From Acidobacteriota bacterium (GTDB lineage Bacteria > Acidobacteriota > Terriglobia > Acidiferrales > UBA7541), in assembly GCA_021818865.1 (NCBI GenBank), contig JAKASX010000024.1, forward strand, positions 1-40,803: a stretch of 40,803 nt of DNA, given 5' to 3'. The position numbers and the translations under genes were made by a program. The notes under the pieces were generated by a model. The model ran no database searches and was not told where the DNA came from. It was given only the letters and a program-made list of their open reading frames with translations. Numbering within the stretch: the first letter of the stretch is position 1; the number at the start of each line of letters is the position of its first letter. Shown here piece after piece: positions 9,201 through 15,975 of the stretch.

Positions 9201-10130
9201 TCACCTTGCGTCAACCAAATCGGCTATACGGGATCGGGCGCTGGCTTCCCGATCAATTACTTCCAGGCGAATCCGTACATGTCGGGCAACCAGATTCTCT
9301 ACATGACCGACGCCGGCTTCGGCAATTACAACGGCTTGCAGATTGATTTCCGTCAGAACGAATGGCACGGAATGATGTTTGACGCCAACTACACCTGGAG
9401 CCACGCGCTTGGCATCGAGCCGAACGGGCAATGGCAGGGCTACCCGAACCTGACCACCCTGCGCAATTCGCGCCTGTCCTATGGCCCGAACCCCTACGAC
9501 ATCCGCCAAGTGCTGCACGTCAGCGGCACCTACGATCTGCCCTTTGGCCGCGGTCGGGCATTCCTGAGCAATGCCAACGGCTTCCTGAACCGAGTCGTCG
9601 GTGGCTGGAACGTGGGAACGATTATCACCTACCAGACCGGGTCGCCGTCCCTGCTCGTTGGCGGCTACAACACCTTTAACATCAACGACGGTGGCGTGCT
9701 CCTGAACGGCGTCAGCACCTCCCAGTTGCAAAGCGCGGTTGGTGTGTACACGGTTCCCGGTGGCGCCCCCTACAAGTACGGCATCAATCCGCAGTACTTG
9801 ACCAGCAGCGGATTCGCCAACCCACAGTACTTCGCTCCCAACAGCACGCCCGGCACCTTCGGTCAGCATCCGTGGATCTACGGCCCGCACTTCTTTAACA
9901 CGGACATCGCGTTGACGAAGAGCACCCCGATCCGCGAGAACATCAACTTCGTCTTCCAGGCGGAATTCCTGAATGCCTTCAACCATCCAAACTGGGGCAT
10001 CCAAAACTACGCCGCCTACTACTACATCAACGACAACGTCCAAGGACCGGGTTTCCTCCAGGACAACGTCATCAACGAGAACTCGGGCTTCGGGCGTGAA
10101 ATCGAGCTCCGTGCGAACATTCAATTCTGA
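6207..10130 (+). CDS. TonB-dependent receptor, Oar-like, with carboxypeptidase-regulatory domain
   Basis: A 1307-residue outer-membrane receptor, full length for this class. ATG 6207 is preferred because GGAGG (6195-6199) lies seven bases upstream. Signal peptide 1-31 (cleavage after ALPALA) is followed by a carboxypeptidase-regulatory-like domain at about 35-118 (AVTVLVTDPSGAIVP, then GTYSFIGLPIGTYRLKVT). The plug domain lies at about 125-260 (IQDLPLGGRDISSLAFLTPGY). A long 22-strand-type barrel rich in aromatic and Asn residues comes next. The chain ends in ELRANIQF, with the terminal Phe expected for BAM insertion. The LacI-type operator at 6008-6023 ties it to the downstream L-arabinose genes, so it probably imports arabino-oligosaccharides (inference). 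No SusD-like partner is present, as is usual for acidobacterial receptors of this type. Confidence 0.95.
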   Translation: MSRIIFRACRFSALIGFAFAFLGLCALPALAQTGSHGAVTVLVTDPSGAIVPNTNLELVDLATNQMQKGATTSAGTYSFIGLPIGTYRLKVTKGGFESQVFGNISVQAGRTTDVSVHLRVGTTTQQVVVSAAVTPLLQTTTSSIATTINMKQIQDLPLGGRDISSLAFLTPGYAMSPANNGGYGTDTWNGLPVIAQGNNINGVISSSSRMKFDGNAQPGVSARLEDMQEMTVDTGQLNVSEGFGQAAMQTTFVTKHGTNAYHGQVYEDFRNSYLNANSWFNDAVGLPKNHLILNDFGGAVGGPILKNKLFFFGSFAMSKQPGGYTASQTFLSPLAQQGILTESNGTQVNLFSQVAQPNGLPTTINSQISSALQKINTAVQSGVISRTSDPNTEQVSWLVPSPATTYFPAVRLDYTVSPSLRLDVNWTETKYNQPGVDAPSFPGAAFTGSGGGNSSNNYTAGIGLDWTISPTLINQFRGGYYYNATWYAQGVQPTYTTLPRIFFGSGMGNSGQTFPNLPVTTYYPIFNFSDNMTWQHGAHTLSFGMSWWREQDHYWNPPDGILSYSLGLVSGDPAFNAFESYFANVPSADRADAENLYATLIGRISSVNPGGGSGFPLDLKTGQFYKTVGEYPLDELMKSWGLFIHDSWRYRPSLTFNYGLRWDFTGDNHDLTGAYHSPTSAGIFGPSGPGNLFNPGVYTTDQAGLNPQYVARVHVYQPWNVSPQPEFGIAWNPRYSSGLLGKLTGHGNTVIRAGYMLRRFTEPQQYYWDAASNYGFAYYQYFSLSAAAPESNGQQATGTFAPGSLTLGNSLPPFFYSLPQYEATVPEASQTWFGNGLSGIPNNIRQPYVQQWNLGVERQFGHNNLISVRYIGSHTVHEWILEDPNEVNIFQPTMNIGGAQVPGFLSEFKAAQSNLAINAANGQPGTFADLGFTGEQALPIFNAAFAGEAADSNGVPVDYDSGQFINYLNQGAAGSFAGSLDTIFGTAPYFCNLVGSSFSPCVNQIGYTGSGAGFPINYFQANPYMSGNQILYMTDAGFGNYNGLQIDFRQNEWHGMMFDANYTWSHALGIEPNGQWQGYPNLTTLRNSRLSYGPNPYDIRQVLHVSGTYDLPFGRGRAFLSNANGFLNRVVGGWNVGTIITYQTGSPSLLVGGYNTFNINDGGVLLNGVSTSQLQSAVGVYTVPGGAPYKYGINPQYLTSSGFANPQYFAPNSTPGTFGQHPWIYGPHFFNTDIALTKSTPIRENINFVFQAEFLNAFNHPNWGIQNYAAYYYINDNVQGPGFLQDNVINENSGFGREIELRANIQF

Positions 10131-10154
10131 GCCCGGAATGAGTTAGTTTGCCCG

Positions 10155-10205
10155 GTGATGCATTCACTGGAACCGGTACCCACCGGTCTCCAGTGAATGC
10201 ATCAC
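10155..10205. terminator. Very strong hairpin after the TonB receptor gene
   Basis: The arm GTGATGCATTCACTGGA (10155-10171) is matched exactly by TCCAGTGAATGCATCAC (10189-10205). Inside, ACCGGT (10172-10177) pairs with ACCGGT (10182-10187), leaving one bulged C and a four-base ACCC loop, so the stem is 23 bp in all. It begins 24 bases after the receptor stop and probably ends or protects that transcript. No T tract follows, so it is not a textbook intrinsic terminator. The rest of 10131-10443 holds only a weak promoter candidate. Confidence 0.7.
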
Positions 10206-10361
10206 TCCCCGTTCCGAGCCAGGTTCTCAGGTTTTCCCACGCCCCTGGCCGGCCGCCGGATCAAAGGAGGCACGGTCGCAAGGTGTTCAACTCTCCCAGC
10301 AGCGTTCTTCCCCGCTCTCGCGCCCGTTGCGCCGCCTTCGCCCGAACCCCCGGCCAAACCC

Positions 10362-10391
10362 TTGACTGCGCCTCGCTCCTTCCACTACTTT
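10362..10391 (+). promoter_or_regulatory. Candidate promoter for the symporter operon
   Basis: TTGACT (10362-10367) and TACTTT (10386-10391) are separated by 18 bases, about 55 bases before the symporter start. The match is moderate. No LacI-type operator is visible here, so the transporter may be expressed independently of the operator-bearing promoters. Confidence 0.3.
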
Positions 10392-10443
10392 CCTCTTCCG
10401 CCCTCTCGCTCGGCTTCTCGCGGAGGTCAGGAATGAACCTCGC

Positions 10444-12141
10444 ATGACCGCCCTCGCGGCCTTCGCCGCCGCTCCCGCTCGCCTGGCCCATCTCTCTCCG
10501 ATCGATCTCGTTATTGTCGCCTTCTATTTCATTCTGGTTTTGGGCATAGGTTTCTATCTGAAGGGCCGCACGAAAACCGGCGAGGATTTCTTCATGGCCG
10601 GGCGCGAAATGTCCGCCTGGATCGCCGGTCTTAGCTTCATGTCCGCCAATCTCGGCGCGCTCGAGCTGATGGGCTGGTCCGCCGCTGCCTACGAATACGG
10701 CATTCTCGCCGCGCACGCCTATTGGATCGCCGCCGTTCCCGCGATGCTGTTCCTCGGCATCGTGATGATGCCGTTCTACTACATCTCCAAAACCCACTCC
10801 GTTCCCGGCTATCTCAAACTCCGTTTCAACGAGCCCACTCGCGCCCTCTCCGCCGTCTCTTTCGCCTTCATGACCGTTCTGATGAGCGGCATCAACATGT
10901 ACGCGATGGCCCTCCTGCTCAACATCGTGCTCGGCTGGCACATGAGCTTCAGCATCTGGATTTCCGCGCTCACCGTCGCCATCTACGTCGCTCTCGGCGG
11001 CTTGCGCTCCGCCATTTTCAACGAAGTCCTCCAGTTCGTTCTCATCTGGGCCGGCTCGCTCCTGATTCCGATTCTCGGCCTGGTCGAAGCCGGCGGCTGG
11101 GAACAGCTCAAGGCCCAGATCATTCACAACACCTCCGTCCAGTACGTTCACCTCTGGCGCTATCTCGGCTCGTTCCACAATCCGATGGGCGTCAACTGGG
11201 TTGGCGTCGTCCTCGGCCAGGGTTTCGTCATCTCCTTCGCCTACTGGACCACCGACTTCCTCGAAGTCCAGCGCGTCTTGGCCGCGAAAGATCTCCGCTC
11301 GGCCAAAATGGCTCCGATCATCGCCGCTGGCTTCAAGATGTTCGTTCCCTTCATCGTCATTCTTCCCGGCCTTTTGGGCCTGGTCGTCTTTCCGCATCTC
11401 ACCGGCGCCAGCCTCGCCTCCGGCGGCGCAAAAAGCTACAACGCCGTTCTTCCGCTCATGCTCGTTCGCTATTGCAGTCCGGGCCTGCTCGGCTTGGGCG
11501 TCACCGCGCTGATTGCCGGCTTCATGTCCGGCATGGCGGGCAACGTCAGCGCCTTCGCCACCGTCTGGACCTACGATATTTACCGCGCGCTGATTCGCCG
11601 CGAAGCTTCCGACGCGCACTACGTCCGCATGGGCCGCTGGTGCACGATTCTCGGTGTTCTCATCAGCATCGGCACGGCCTATTTCGTGATGCAATTCCTC
11701 AGCATCATGGACTACGTCCAGGCCCTCTTCAGTATCTTCATCGCGCCGCTTTTCGGCACCGTCATTCTCGGCATGCTCTGGAAACGCACCACCGGCAAGG
11801 GAGCGTTCTGGGGCTTGCTGCTCGGCACCGTCTCGGCCGCCGGCATGTTCGCCTGGGAGCGCCAGGATCCCTCCGCCGTGCGCTACCTCGCGCTCTCGAT
11901 CCACGCGAAACCCCTCGCCGCCGATATCTATCGCGCGCTCTGGTCCTGGCTCATCTGCGTCCTGGTGACGGTCATCGTCAGCTATTTCACCAAGCCCAAG
12001 CCCGAAGCCGAACTCGCCGGCCTCGTCTACGGCGCAACCGAAATCCCGCGCGAAGAAAACGTCCCGCTGCTCCAGAAACCGATGTTCTGGGCGATTGTCG
12101 TGGGCGTGGTTTTCATAGCCATTAACATCATCTTCTGGTGA
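10444..12141 (+). CDS. Sodium:solute symporter (SSS family), probable L-arabinose importer
   Basis: A 565-residue inner-membrane symporter with about 14 hydrophobic helices, typical SSS/SGLT length. Family marks include the first-helix region IDLVIVAFYFILVLGIGFYL, the following GRTKTGEDFFMAGRE loop (an N-terminal hallmark of the family) and the helix-rich core with ALGGLRSAIFNEVLQF. It imports a solute with sodium. The sugar assignment comes from its place between an operator-controlled TonB receptor and the L-arabinose catabolic genes. GGAGG (10422-10426) is 17 bases from this ATG but only six from an ATG at 10433 that opens a four-codon reading frame ending across the symporter start (ATGA). 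Its own stop overlaps the next gene (GTGA). Confidence 0.92.
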   Translation: MTALAAFAAAPARLAHLSPIDLVIVAFYFILVLGIGFYLKGRTKTGEDFFMAGREMSAWIAGLSFMSANLGALELMGWSAAAYEYGILAAHAYWIAAVPAMLFLGIVMMPFYYISKTHSVPGYLKLRFNEPTRALSAVSFAFMTVLMSGINMYAMALLLNIVLGWHMSFSIWISALTVAIYVALGGLRSAIFNEVLQFVLIWAGSLLIPILGLVEAGGWEQLKAQIIHNTSVQYVHLWRYLGSFHNPMGVNWVGVVLGQGFVISFAYWTTDFLEVQRVLAAKDLRSAKMAPIIAAGFKMFVPFIVILPGLLGLVVFPHLTGASLASGGAKSYNAVLPLMLVRYCSPGLLGLGVTALIAGFMSGMAGNVSAFATVWTYDIYRALIRREASDAHYVRMGRWCTILGVLISIGTAYFVMQFLSIMDYVQALFSIFIAPLFGTVILGMLWKRTTGKGAFWGLLLGTVSAAGMFAWERQDPSAVRYLALSIHAKPLAADIYRALWSWLICVLVTVIVSYFTKPKPEAELAGLVYGATEIPREENVPLLQKPMFWAIVVGVVFIAINIIFW

Positions 12142-12374
12142 CGACGATGGAACGCGACGGCTCGATCTCGATCTGGTTTTTCATCGGCATCTGCCTGTTG
12201 GTGGATGGCGTGCTGATTTTCGCCGCCGGCCTCTACCAGCTCTCCCATCCGCCCGTCCATCCGGTCGTTCTCGCCTCGCTCCATGCCAACGTCTGGTGGG
12301 GTGCTGTGCTCGCCGTTTCCGGCGTTCTCTGCATGTGGCAGGTCGCCCCCTGGCGCCACGGGTCGAAAAAGTGA
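12138..12374 (+). CDS. Small two-helix membrane protein, possible symporter accessory subunit
   Basis: A 78-residue protein (75 if the internal ATG 12147 is used) with two hydrophobic helices: ISIWFFIGICLLVDGVLIFA at about 10-30, and a second around VVLASLHANVWWGAVLAVSG. A Pro/His-rich link separates them and the tail WRHGSKK is basic. The start GTG overlaps the symporter stop by four bases, indicating tight coupling. Several SSS transporters are known to have small membrane partners (DUF485 with ActP, YhdT with PanF), so a partner role is plausible. I do not recognise the sequence as one of those families. Alternatively it is an unrelated small membrane protein. Confidence 0.8.
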   Translation: MTTMERDGSISIWFFIGICLLVDGVLIFAAGLYQLSHPPVHPVVLASLHANVWWGAVLAVSGVLCMWQVAPWRHGSKK

Positions 12375-12410
12375 CCGAAGAAAACGCCCTCGTCTCCACG
12401 CCCGCGGCGA

Positions 12411-12474
12411 TTGACAACTCCCGGCCGACTCAGCACAATCTCACGCAGCGGCCCCTTCCGGAAAACGTTTCATC
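12411..12474 (+). promoter_or_regulatory. Internal promoter and operator in front of the LacI-type regulator
   Basis: TTGACA (12411-12416), a 17-base spacer and CACAAT (12434-12439) predict a start near 12446. The AAACGTTT core at 12463-12470 follows, within GAAAACGTTTCA. This resembles the 6008 operator in its centre but has weaker flanks. The arrangement suggests the regulator represses its own internal promoter, downstream of the small membrane protein gene. Confidence 0.55.
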
Positions 12475-12529
12475 TCCGCAAGCCGCTGGGAAGCGTCCCG
12501 CGGCCGGCCGCTCGGTGGGAGACGGCCCC

Positions 12530-13582
12530 TTGAACATTCACGAAGTCGCCCGTCAGGCCAAGGTTTCGATCGCGACGGTCTCGCGCACGATCAATGGCGT
12601 GCCCAGCGTCACGCCCGAGCTTTCCCGCCGCGTCTGGAAAGCCATCGAGGAGATGGGCTACTACCCGAATACCCAGGCCCGCGCCCTCGTTTCCGGCCGC
12701 AGCCGCATCTTCGGCTTGATCGTTTCGGAAATCACCAATCCCTTTTTTCCCGAAATCATTCAGGGATTCGAGGACGTCGCCGTCCAGCACAATTACGAAA
12801 TCCTCGTCACCTCCACCATCCACGACCCGGCTCGCATGGCCCTCGCCGTCCGCCGCATGATCGAGCGCCGCGTCGAGGGCGTCGCCATCGTCACGTTCGG
12901 CATGGAAGAGCCGTTGCTCGACGACCTCAAATTGCGCAAGGTCCCGCTCGCCTTCATCGACGTCGGCCCGCCCCTCCCGCTCGTCAGCAACATTCGCATC
13001 GATTATCTCAACGGAATTCGCCAGGCCGTTCAGCATCTGGCCGCTTTGCGCCACACGCGCATCGCCTTCATTTCCGGCCCGCTCAGTCTGAAATCCGCCA
13101 TGGCTCGCCGCCGCGCGTTCACCGACGCCATTCGCGAAATCGGCCTCGCGCCCAATCCGCGCTATATGATCGAGGGCGATCACACGCTCGAGGGCGGCAT
13201 GGCCGCGCTCCGCGAAATCGCTCGCCTGCGCCAGCGCCCCACCGCCGTCCTCTGCTCCAACGATATGACGGCCATCGGCGTCCTCCGCCAAAGCTACGAG
13301 GAGGGCATCCAAATCCCGCGCGATCTCTCGGTCATCGGCTTCGACGATATTCGCCTGGCCCAGTTCGTCATCCCTCCGCTCAGCACCGTCAAAATGTCGC
13401 AGACGGAAATCGCCCAGCTGGCCTTCAACGCCCTGCTGGCCGATGTCGAGCGGAAAACGCCTTCGCCCAACGGTTCCGAATACGTTCTGCGCACCAGCCT
13501 TGTCCTGCGCGATTCCACCGCGCTCGTCGCCGGTGGCGCGCGTCGCCCGCGGTCCCGCACGGCGGGCGATTCCCAGCCGTAG
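12530..13582 (+). CDS. LacI-family transcriptional regulator, probable arabinose-locus repressor
   Basis: A 350-residue LacI-family protein when started at TTG 12530, which has GGGAG eight bases upstream (12517-12521). The helix-turn-helix then begins almost at residue 1: NIHEVARQAKVSIATVSRT, followed by the hinge PNTQARALVSGRSRIFGL. From about 60 onward there is a periplasmic-binding-protein fold: GLIVSEITNPFFPEIIQGFE, the RRVEGVAIV strand, RIAFISGPLS, and DLSVIGFDDIRLAQFVIPPLSTV near the C-terminus. This is the usual family length. A GTG at 12371 overlapping the previous stop would add 53 residues and is the alternative. The CG-centred palindromes upstream of most genes here fit a LacI-type binding site. 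The inducer is presumably L-arabinose or a derivative (inference). Confidence 0.93.
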   Translation: MNIHEVARQAKVSIATVSRTINGVPSVTPELSRRVWKAIEEMGYYPNTQARALVSGRSRIFGLIVSEITNPFFPEIIQGFEDVAVQHNYEILVTSTIHDPARMALAVRRMIERRVEGVAIVTFGMEEPLLDDLKLRKVPLAFIDVGPPLPLVSNIRIDYLNGIRQAVQHLAALRHTRIAFISGPLSLKSAMARRRAFTDAIREIGLAPNPRYMIEGDHTLEGGMAALREIARLRQRPTAVLCSNDMTAIGVLRQSYEEGIQIPRDLSVIGFDDIRLAQFVIPPLSTVKMSQTEIAQLAFNALLADVERKTPSPNGSEYVLRTSLVLRDSTALVAGGARRPRSRTAGDSQP

Positions 13583-13609
13583 CGGCGCCCGAATACCCGT
13601 GGAGGGACG

Positions 13610-13663
13610 TTGACAACCGGCCATGCGTTGAGTAGCGTGGGGCGTTCGAGAAAACGTTTGCTC
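13610..13663 (+). promoter_or_regulatory. Promoter and operator of the araD-isomerase-araB operon
   Basis: TTGACA (13610-13615), a 17-base spacer and TAGCGT (13633-13638) predict a start near 13645. The operator GAGAAAACGTTTGCTC (13648-13663) sits immediately downstream and matches the 6008 palindrome at 14 of 16 positions. Binding there would block initiation or early elongation. Confidence 0.7.
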
Positions 13664-13698
13664 GCTCGGAAAATCAAGGCGATCGGCTCTTTCGGCTC

Positions 13699-14409
13699 AT
13701 GAAACTGCAACGACTTCGCGAAGAGGTTCTCGAAGCCAATCTCGAGTTGGTTCGCCGCGGCCTCGTCCTCTACACCTTCGGCAACGCCAGCGGCATCGAC
13801 CGCGACGAAGACCTCGTCGTCATCAAGCCCAGCGGCGTCTCCTACGAATCTCTCAAGCCTTCGGGTCTCGTCGTCACCGATCTTTCCGGCCAGATCGTCG
13901 AGGGCGAATACCGGCCGTCTTCCGATCTGCCAACGCATCTGGTTCTCTATCGCCAATTCGCGAACATTTGCGGCGTCGTTCACACTCATTCCGAATTTGC
14001 CACCGCTTGGGCCCAGGCCGGCCGTTCGCTCCCATGTTTCGGCACCACCCACGCCGATTATTTCCATGGCCCCGTTCCTGTCACCGCGCATCTCACCGAG
14101 TCCGAAATCGGCTCGGGTTACGAGGAGCAGACCGGAATCGCCATCTGCCGCGCCTTCGAGTCTCTCGATCCCGGCGAAATGCCCGCCGTTCTCGTCCGCG
14201 GCCACGGCCCGTTCTGCTGGGGCAAGGATCCCGCGTCCGCCGCGCATCACGCCGTGATTCTCGAAGCGGTGGCGCGCATGGCCTATTTCACCTTGGCGCT
14301 CAGTCCCGATGCCGCGCCGATTCCTTCCGCGCTCCATGAAAAGCATTTTTCCCGCAAGCATGGAACCGGCGCCTATTACGGCCAGGCCGAGCGAAAAGGA
14401 CAGGGGTGA
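13699..14409 (+). CDS. araD: L-ribulose-5-phosphate 4-epimerase (class II aldolase fold)
   Basis: Converts L-ribulose 5-phosphate to D-xylulose 5-phosphate, the last specific step of bacterial L-arabinose breakdown; cytoplasmic. The 236 residues match AraD throughout. The start LREEVLEANLELVRRGLVLYT and the GNASGID phosphate-site loop are present. The metal site shows His95 and His97 in VVHTHSEFA and His169 in RGHGPF. Asp/ser segment SSDLPTHL, GTTHADYF and the C-terminal HFSRKHGTGAYYGQ are also typical. Length and histidine positions agree closely with the E. coli enzyme. It is the first gene after the operator at 13648 and is followed by the isomerase and kinase. Fuculose aldolases share the fold but lack this C-terminus. 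Confidence 0.93.
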   Translation: MKLQRLREEVLEANLELVRRGLVLYTFGNASGIDRDEDLVVIKPSGVSYESLKPSGLVVTDLSGQIVEGEYRPSSDLPTHLVLYRQFANICGVVHTHSEFATAWAQAGRSLPCFGTTHADYFHGPVPVTAHLTESEIGSGYEEQTGIAICRAFESLDPGEMPAVLVRGHGPFCWGKDPASAAHHAVILEAVARMAYFTLALSPDAAPIPSALHEKHFSRKHGTGAYYGQAERKGQG

Positions 14410-14423
14410 GTCTTTTCTGTAAA

Positions 14424-14448
14424 CGCCGGCCGCGGCTCGCAGCCGGCG
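14424..14448. other. Small hairpin between araD and the isomerase gene
   Basis: CGCCGGC (14424-14430) pairs with GCCGGCG (14442-14448) across an 11-base loop, starting 15 bases after the araD stop. It may affect relative mRNA stability or give partial termination within the operon. No T tract follows. Confidence 0.35.
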
Positions 14449-14533
14449 GAAATGAGGGAAGAGGTTTCCGGCGTTCCCGGTCCCGGCGTCAGTCGGCAGC
14501 GGGCGGAGCGCCGCCCTCGTGTGCGAGGTGACG

Positions 14534-15958
14534 ATGACGACGCAAAAGAACAAGAAAATGACGTTTGGCCTGCTCGTGGGAAATCGTGGCTTTTTCCCCG
14601 GCCATCTGGCCGAATCCGGCCGCAAGGAAATGCTCGAGGCTCTCGCTCGTGCCGGCCACCAGGCCGTCGTGCTCGATCCATCCGAAAGCCGCTACGGCGC
14701 CGTCGAATCCTACCAGGAAGCCAGGCGCTGCGCCGATCTGTTCCGTTCCCGCGCTGACGAAATTGACGGCGTCATCGTCACCCTCCCCAATTTCGGCGAC
14801 GAACGCGCCGTCGCCGATACCCTCCGCATGGCCCGTCTCGATGTTCCCGTCCTCATTCAGGCCACGCCCGATACGCCCTCGAAACTCTCGATTGCCCATC
14901 GCCGCGATAGCTTCTGCGGCAAAATGTCCGTCTGCAACAATCTCTCGCAATACGGCATTCCGTTCTCACTCACCTCCAATCACACCGTCGCTCCCGATTC
15001 CGACGCGTTCCAGAAAGATCTCGCCTGGTTTGCCGCCGTCTGCCGCGTGACGAACGGTCTGCGCCGCCTCCGCATCGGCAGCATCGGCGCGCGTCCTGCC
15101 GCGTTCCAAACGGTTCGCTACAGCGAAAAACTCCTCGAAGCCTCCGGCATCTCCGTCGAAACCCTCGATCTTTCTGAAATCCTCGCTCGCATTGACCGCC
15201 GCAAGGACGATGACGAAGCCGTCGTCAGAAAGCTCTCGGCGATCGAGCGCTACGTTCCCACCGCCGGCGTCCCCCAAGCCGCCCTCCTCAAAATGGCCAA
15301 GCTCGGCGTCGTCGTCGACGAATGGATGTGCCATTCCGATCTCACCATCAGCGCCGTTCAGTGCTGGACCGCCATCGAGGAGCAGCTCGGCGTGGTTCCG
15401 TGCACGGTCATGAGCATGATGAGCGACGGCCTGCATTCGAGCGCCTGCGAAGTGGATATCTGCGGCGCGCTCAGCATGCACGCCCTCCGCCTCGCCTCGG
15501 AAACGCCCAGCGCCCTGCTCGATTGGAACAATAACTACGGCGACCACCCCGATAAAGCCGTCTGCTTCCATTGCAGCAATCTGCCTAAGCATTTCCTCCG
15601 CAACGTCAAAATGGATTATCAGGCGATCATCGCCGGCACCGTCGGCAAGGAAAATACCTATGGCACGTGCGTCGGCCTCGTGAAATCCGGCCCGATGACC
15701 TTCGCCCGCTTCTCCACCGACGATCGCTCCGGCCGCATTCGCGGCTATCTCGGTGGTGGCGCGTTCACCGATGATCCGCTCGAAACCTTCGGCGGGGCCG
15801 GCGTCGTCGAGATCCCGCGTTTGCAGTACCTGCTCCATTACATTTGCGAAAATGGCTTCGAGCACCACGTCGCCGCCAATCTTTCCTCCGTCTCCGGCGC
15901 CGTCCACGAAGCCGCCACGCGCTATCTCGGCTGGCAAGTCTACCGGCACGAAGCGTAG
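14534..15958 (+). CDS. L-fucose/L-arabinose isomerase-family protein (COG2407 type), probable L-arabinose isomerase
   Basis: A 474-residue sugar isomerase predicted to turn L-arabinose into L-ribulose. ATG 14534 has GAGG (14525-14528) five bases upstream. The fold follows the FucI/AraA-like superfamily: an N-terminal Rossmann-like domain (KMTFGLLVGNRGFFPGHLAE), a middle domain, and a C-terminal barrel-like part. Candidate metal-site residues are the acids in VQCWTAIEEQLG and ACEVDICGALS, plus the histidine in AVCFHCSNLP. It does not look like classical E. coli-type AraA and is closer to the COG2407 group. The function rests mainly on being flanked by araD and araB in an operator-controlled operon, since no araA is seen. 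A different aldose substrate cannot be excluded. Confidence 0.82.
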   Translation: MTTQKNKKMTFGLLVGNRGFFPGHLAESGRKEMLEALARAGHQAVVLDPSESRYGAVESYQEARRCADLFRSRADEIDGVIVTLPNFGDERAVADTLRMARLDVPVLIQATPDTPSKLSIAHRRDSFCGKMSVCNNLSQYGIPFSLTSNHTVAPDSDAFQKDLAWFAAVCRVTNGLRRLRIGSIGARPAAFQTVRYSEKLLEASGISVETLDLSEILARIDRRKDDDEAVVRKLSAIERYVPTAGVPQAALLKMAKLGVVVDEWMCHSDLTISAVQCWTAIEEQLGVVPCTVMSMMSDGLHSSACEVDICGALSMHALRLASETPSALLDWNNNYGDHPDKAVCFHCSNLPKHFLRNVKMDYQAIIAGTVGKENTYGTCVGLVKSGPMTFARFSTDDRSGRIRGYLGGGAFTDDPLETFGGAGVVEIPRLQYLLHYICENGFEHHVAANLSSVSGAVHEAATRYLGWQVYRHEA

Positions 15959-15975
15959 CGCCCGAGGTCCCGGTC

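Noticed and set aside
10261-11904. Long open frame opposite the symporter
   Set aside because: The product is a charged, repetitive antisense shadow with no domain; the plus-strand symporter is certain.
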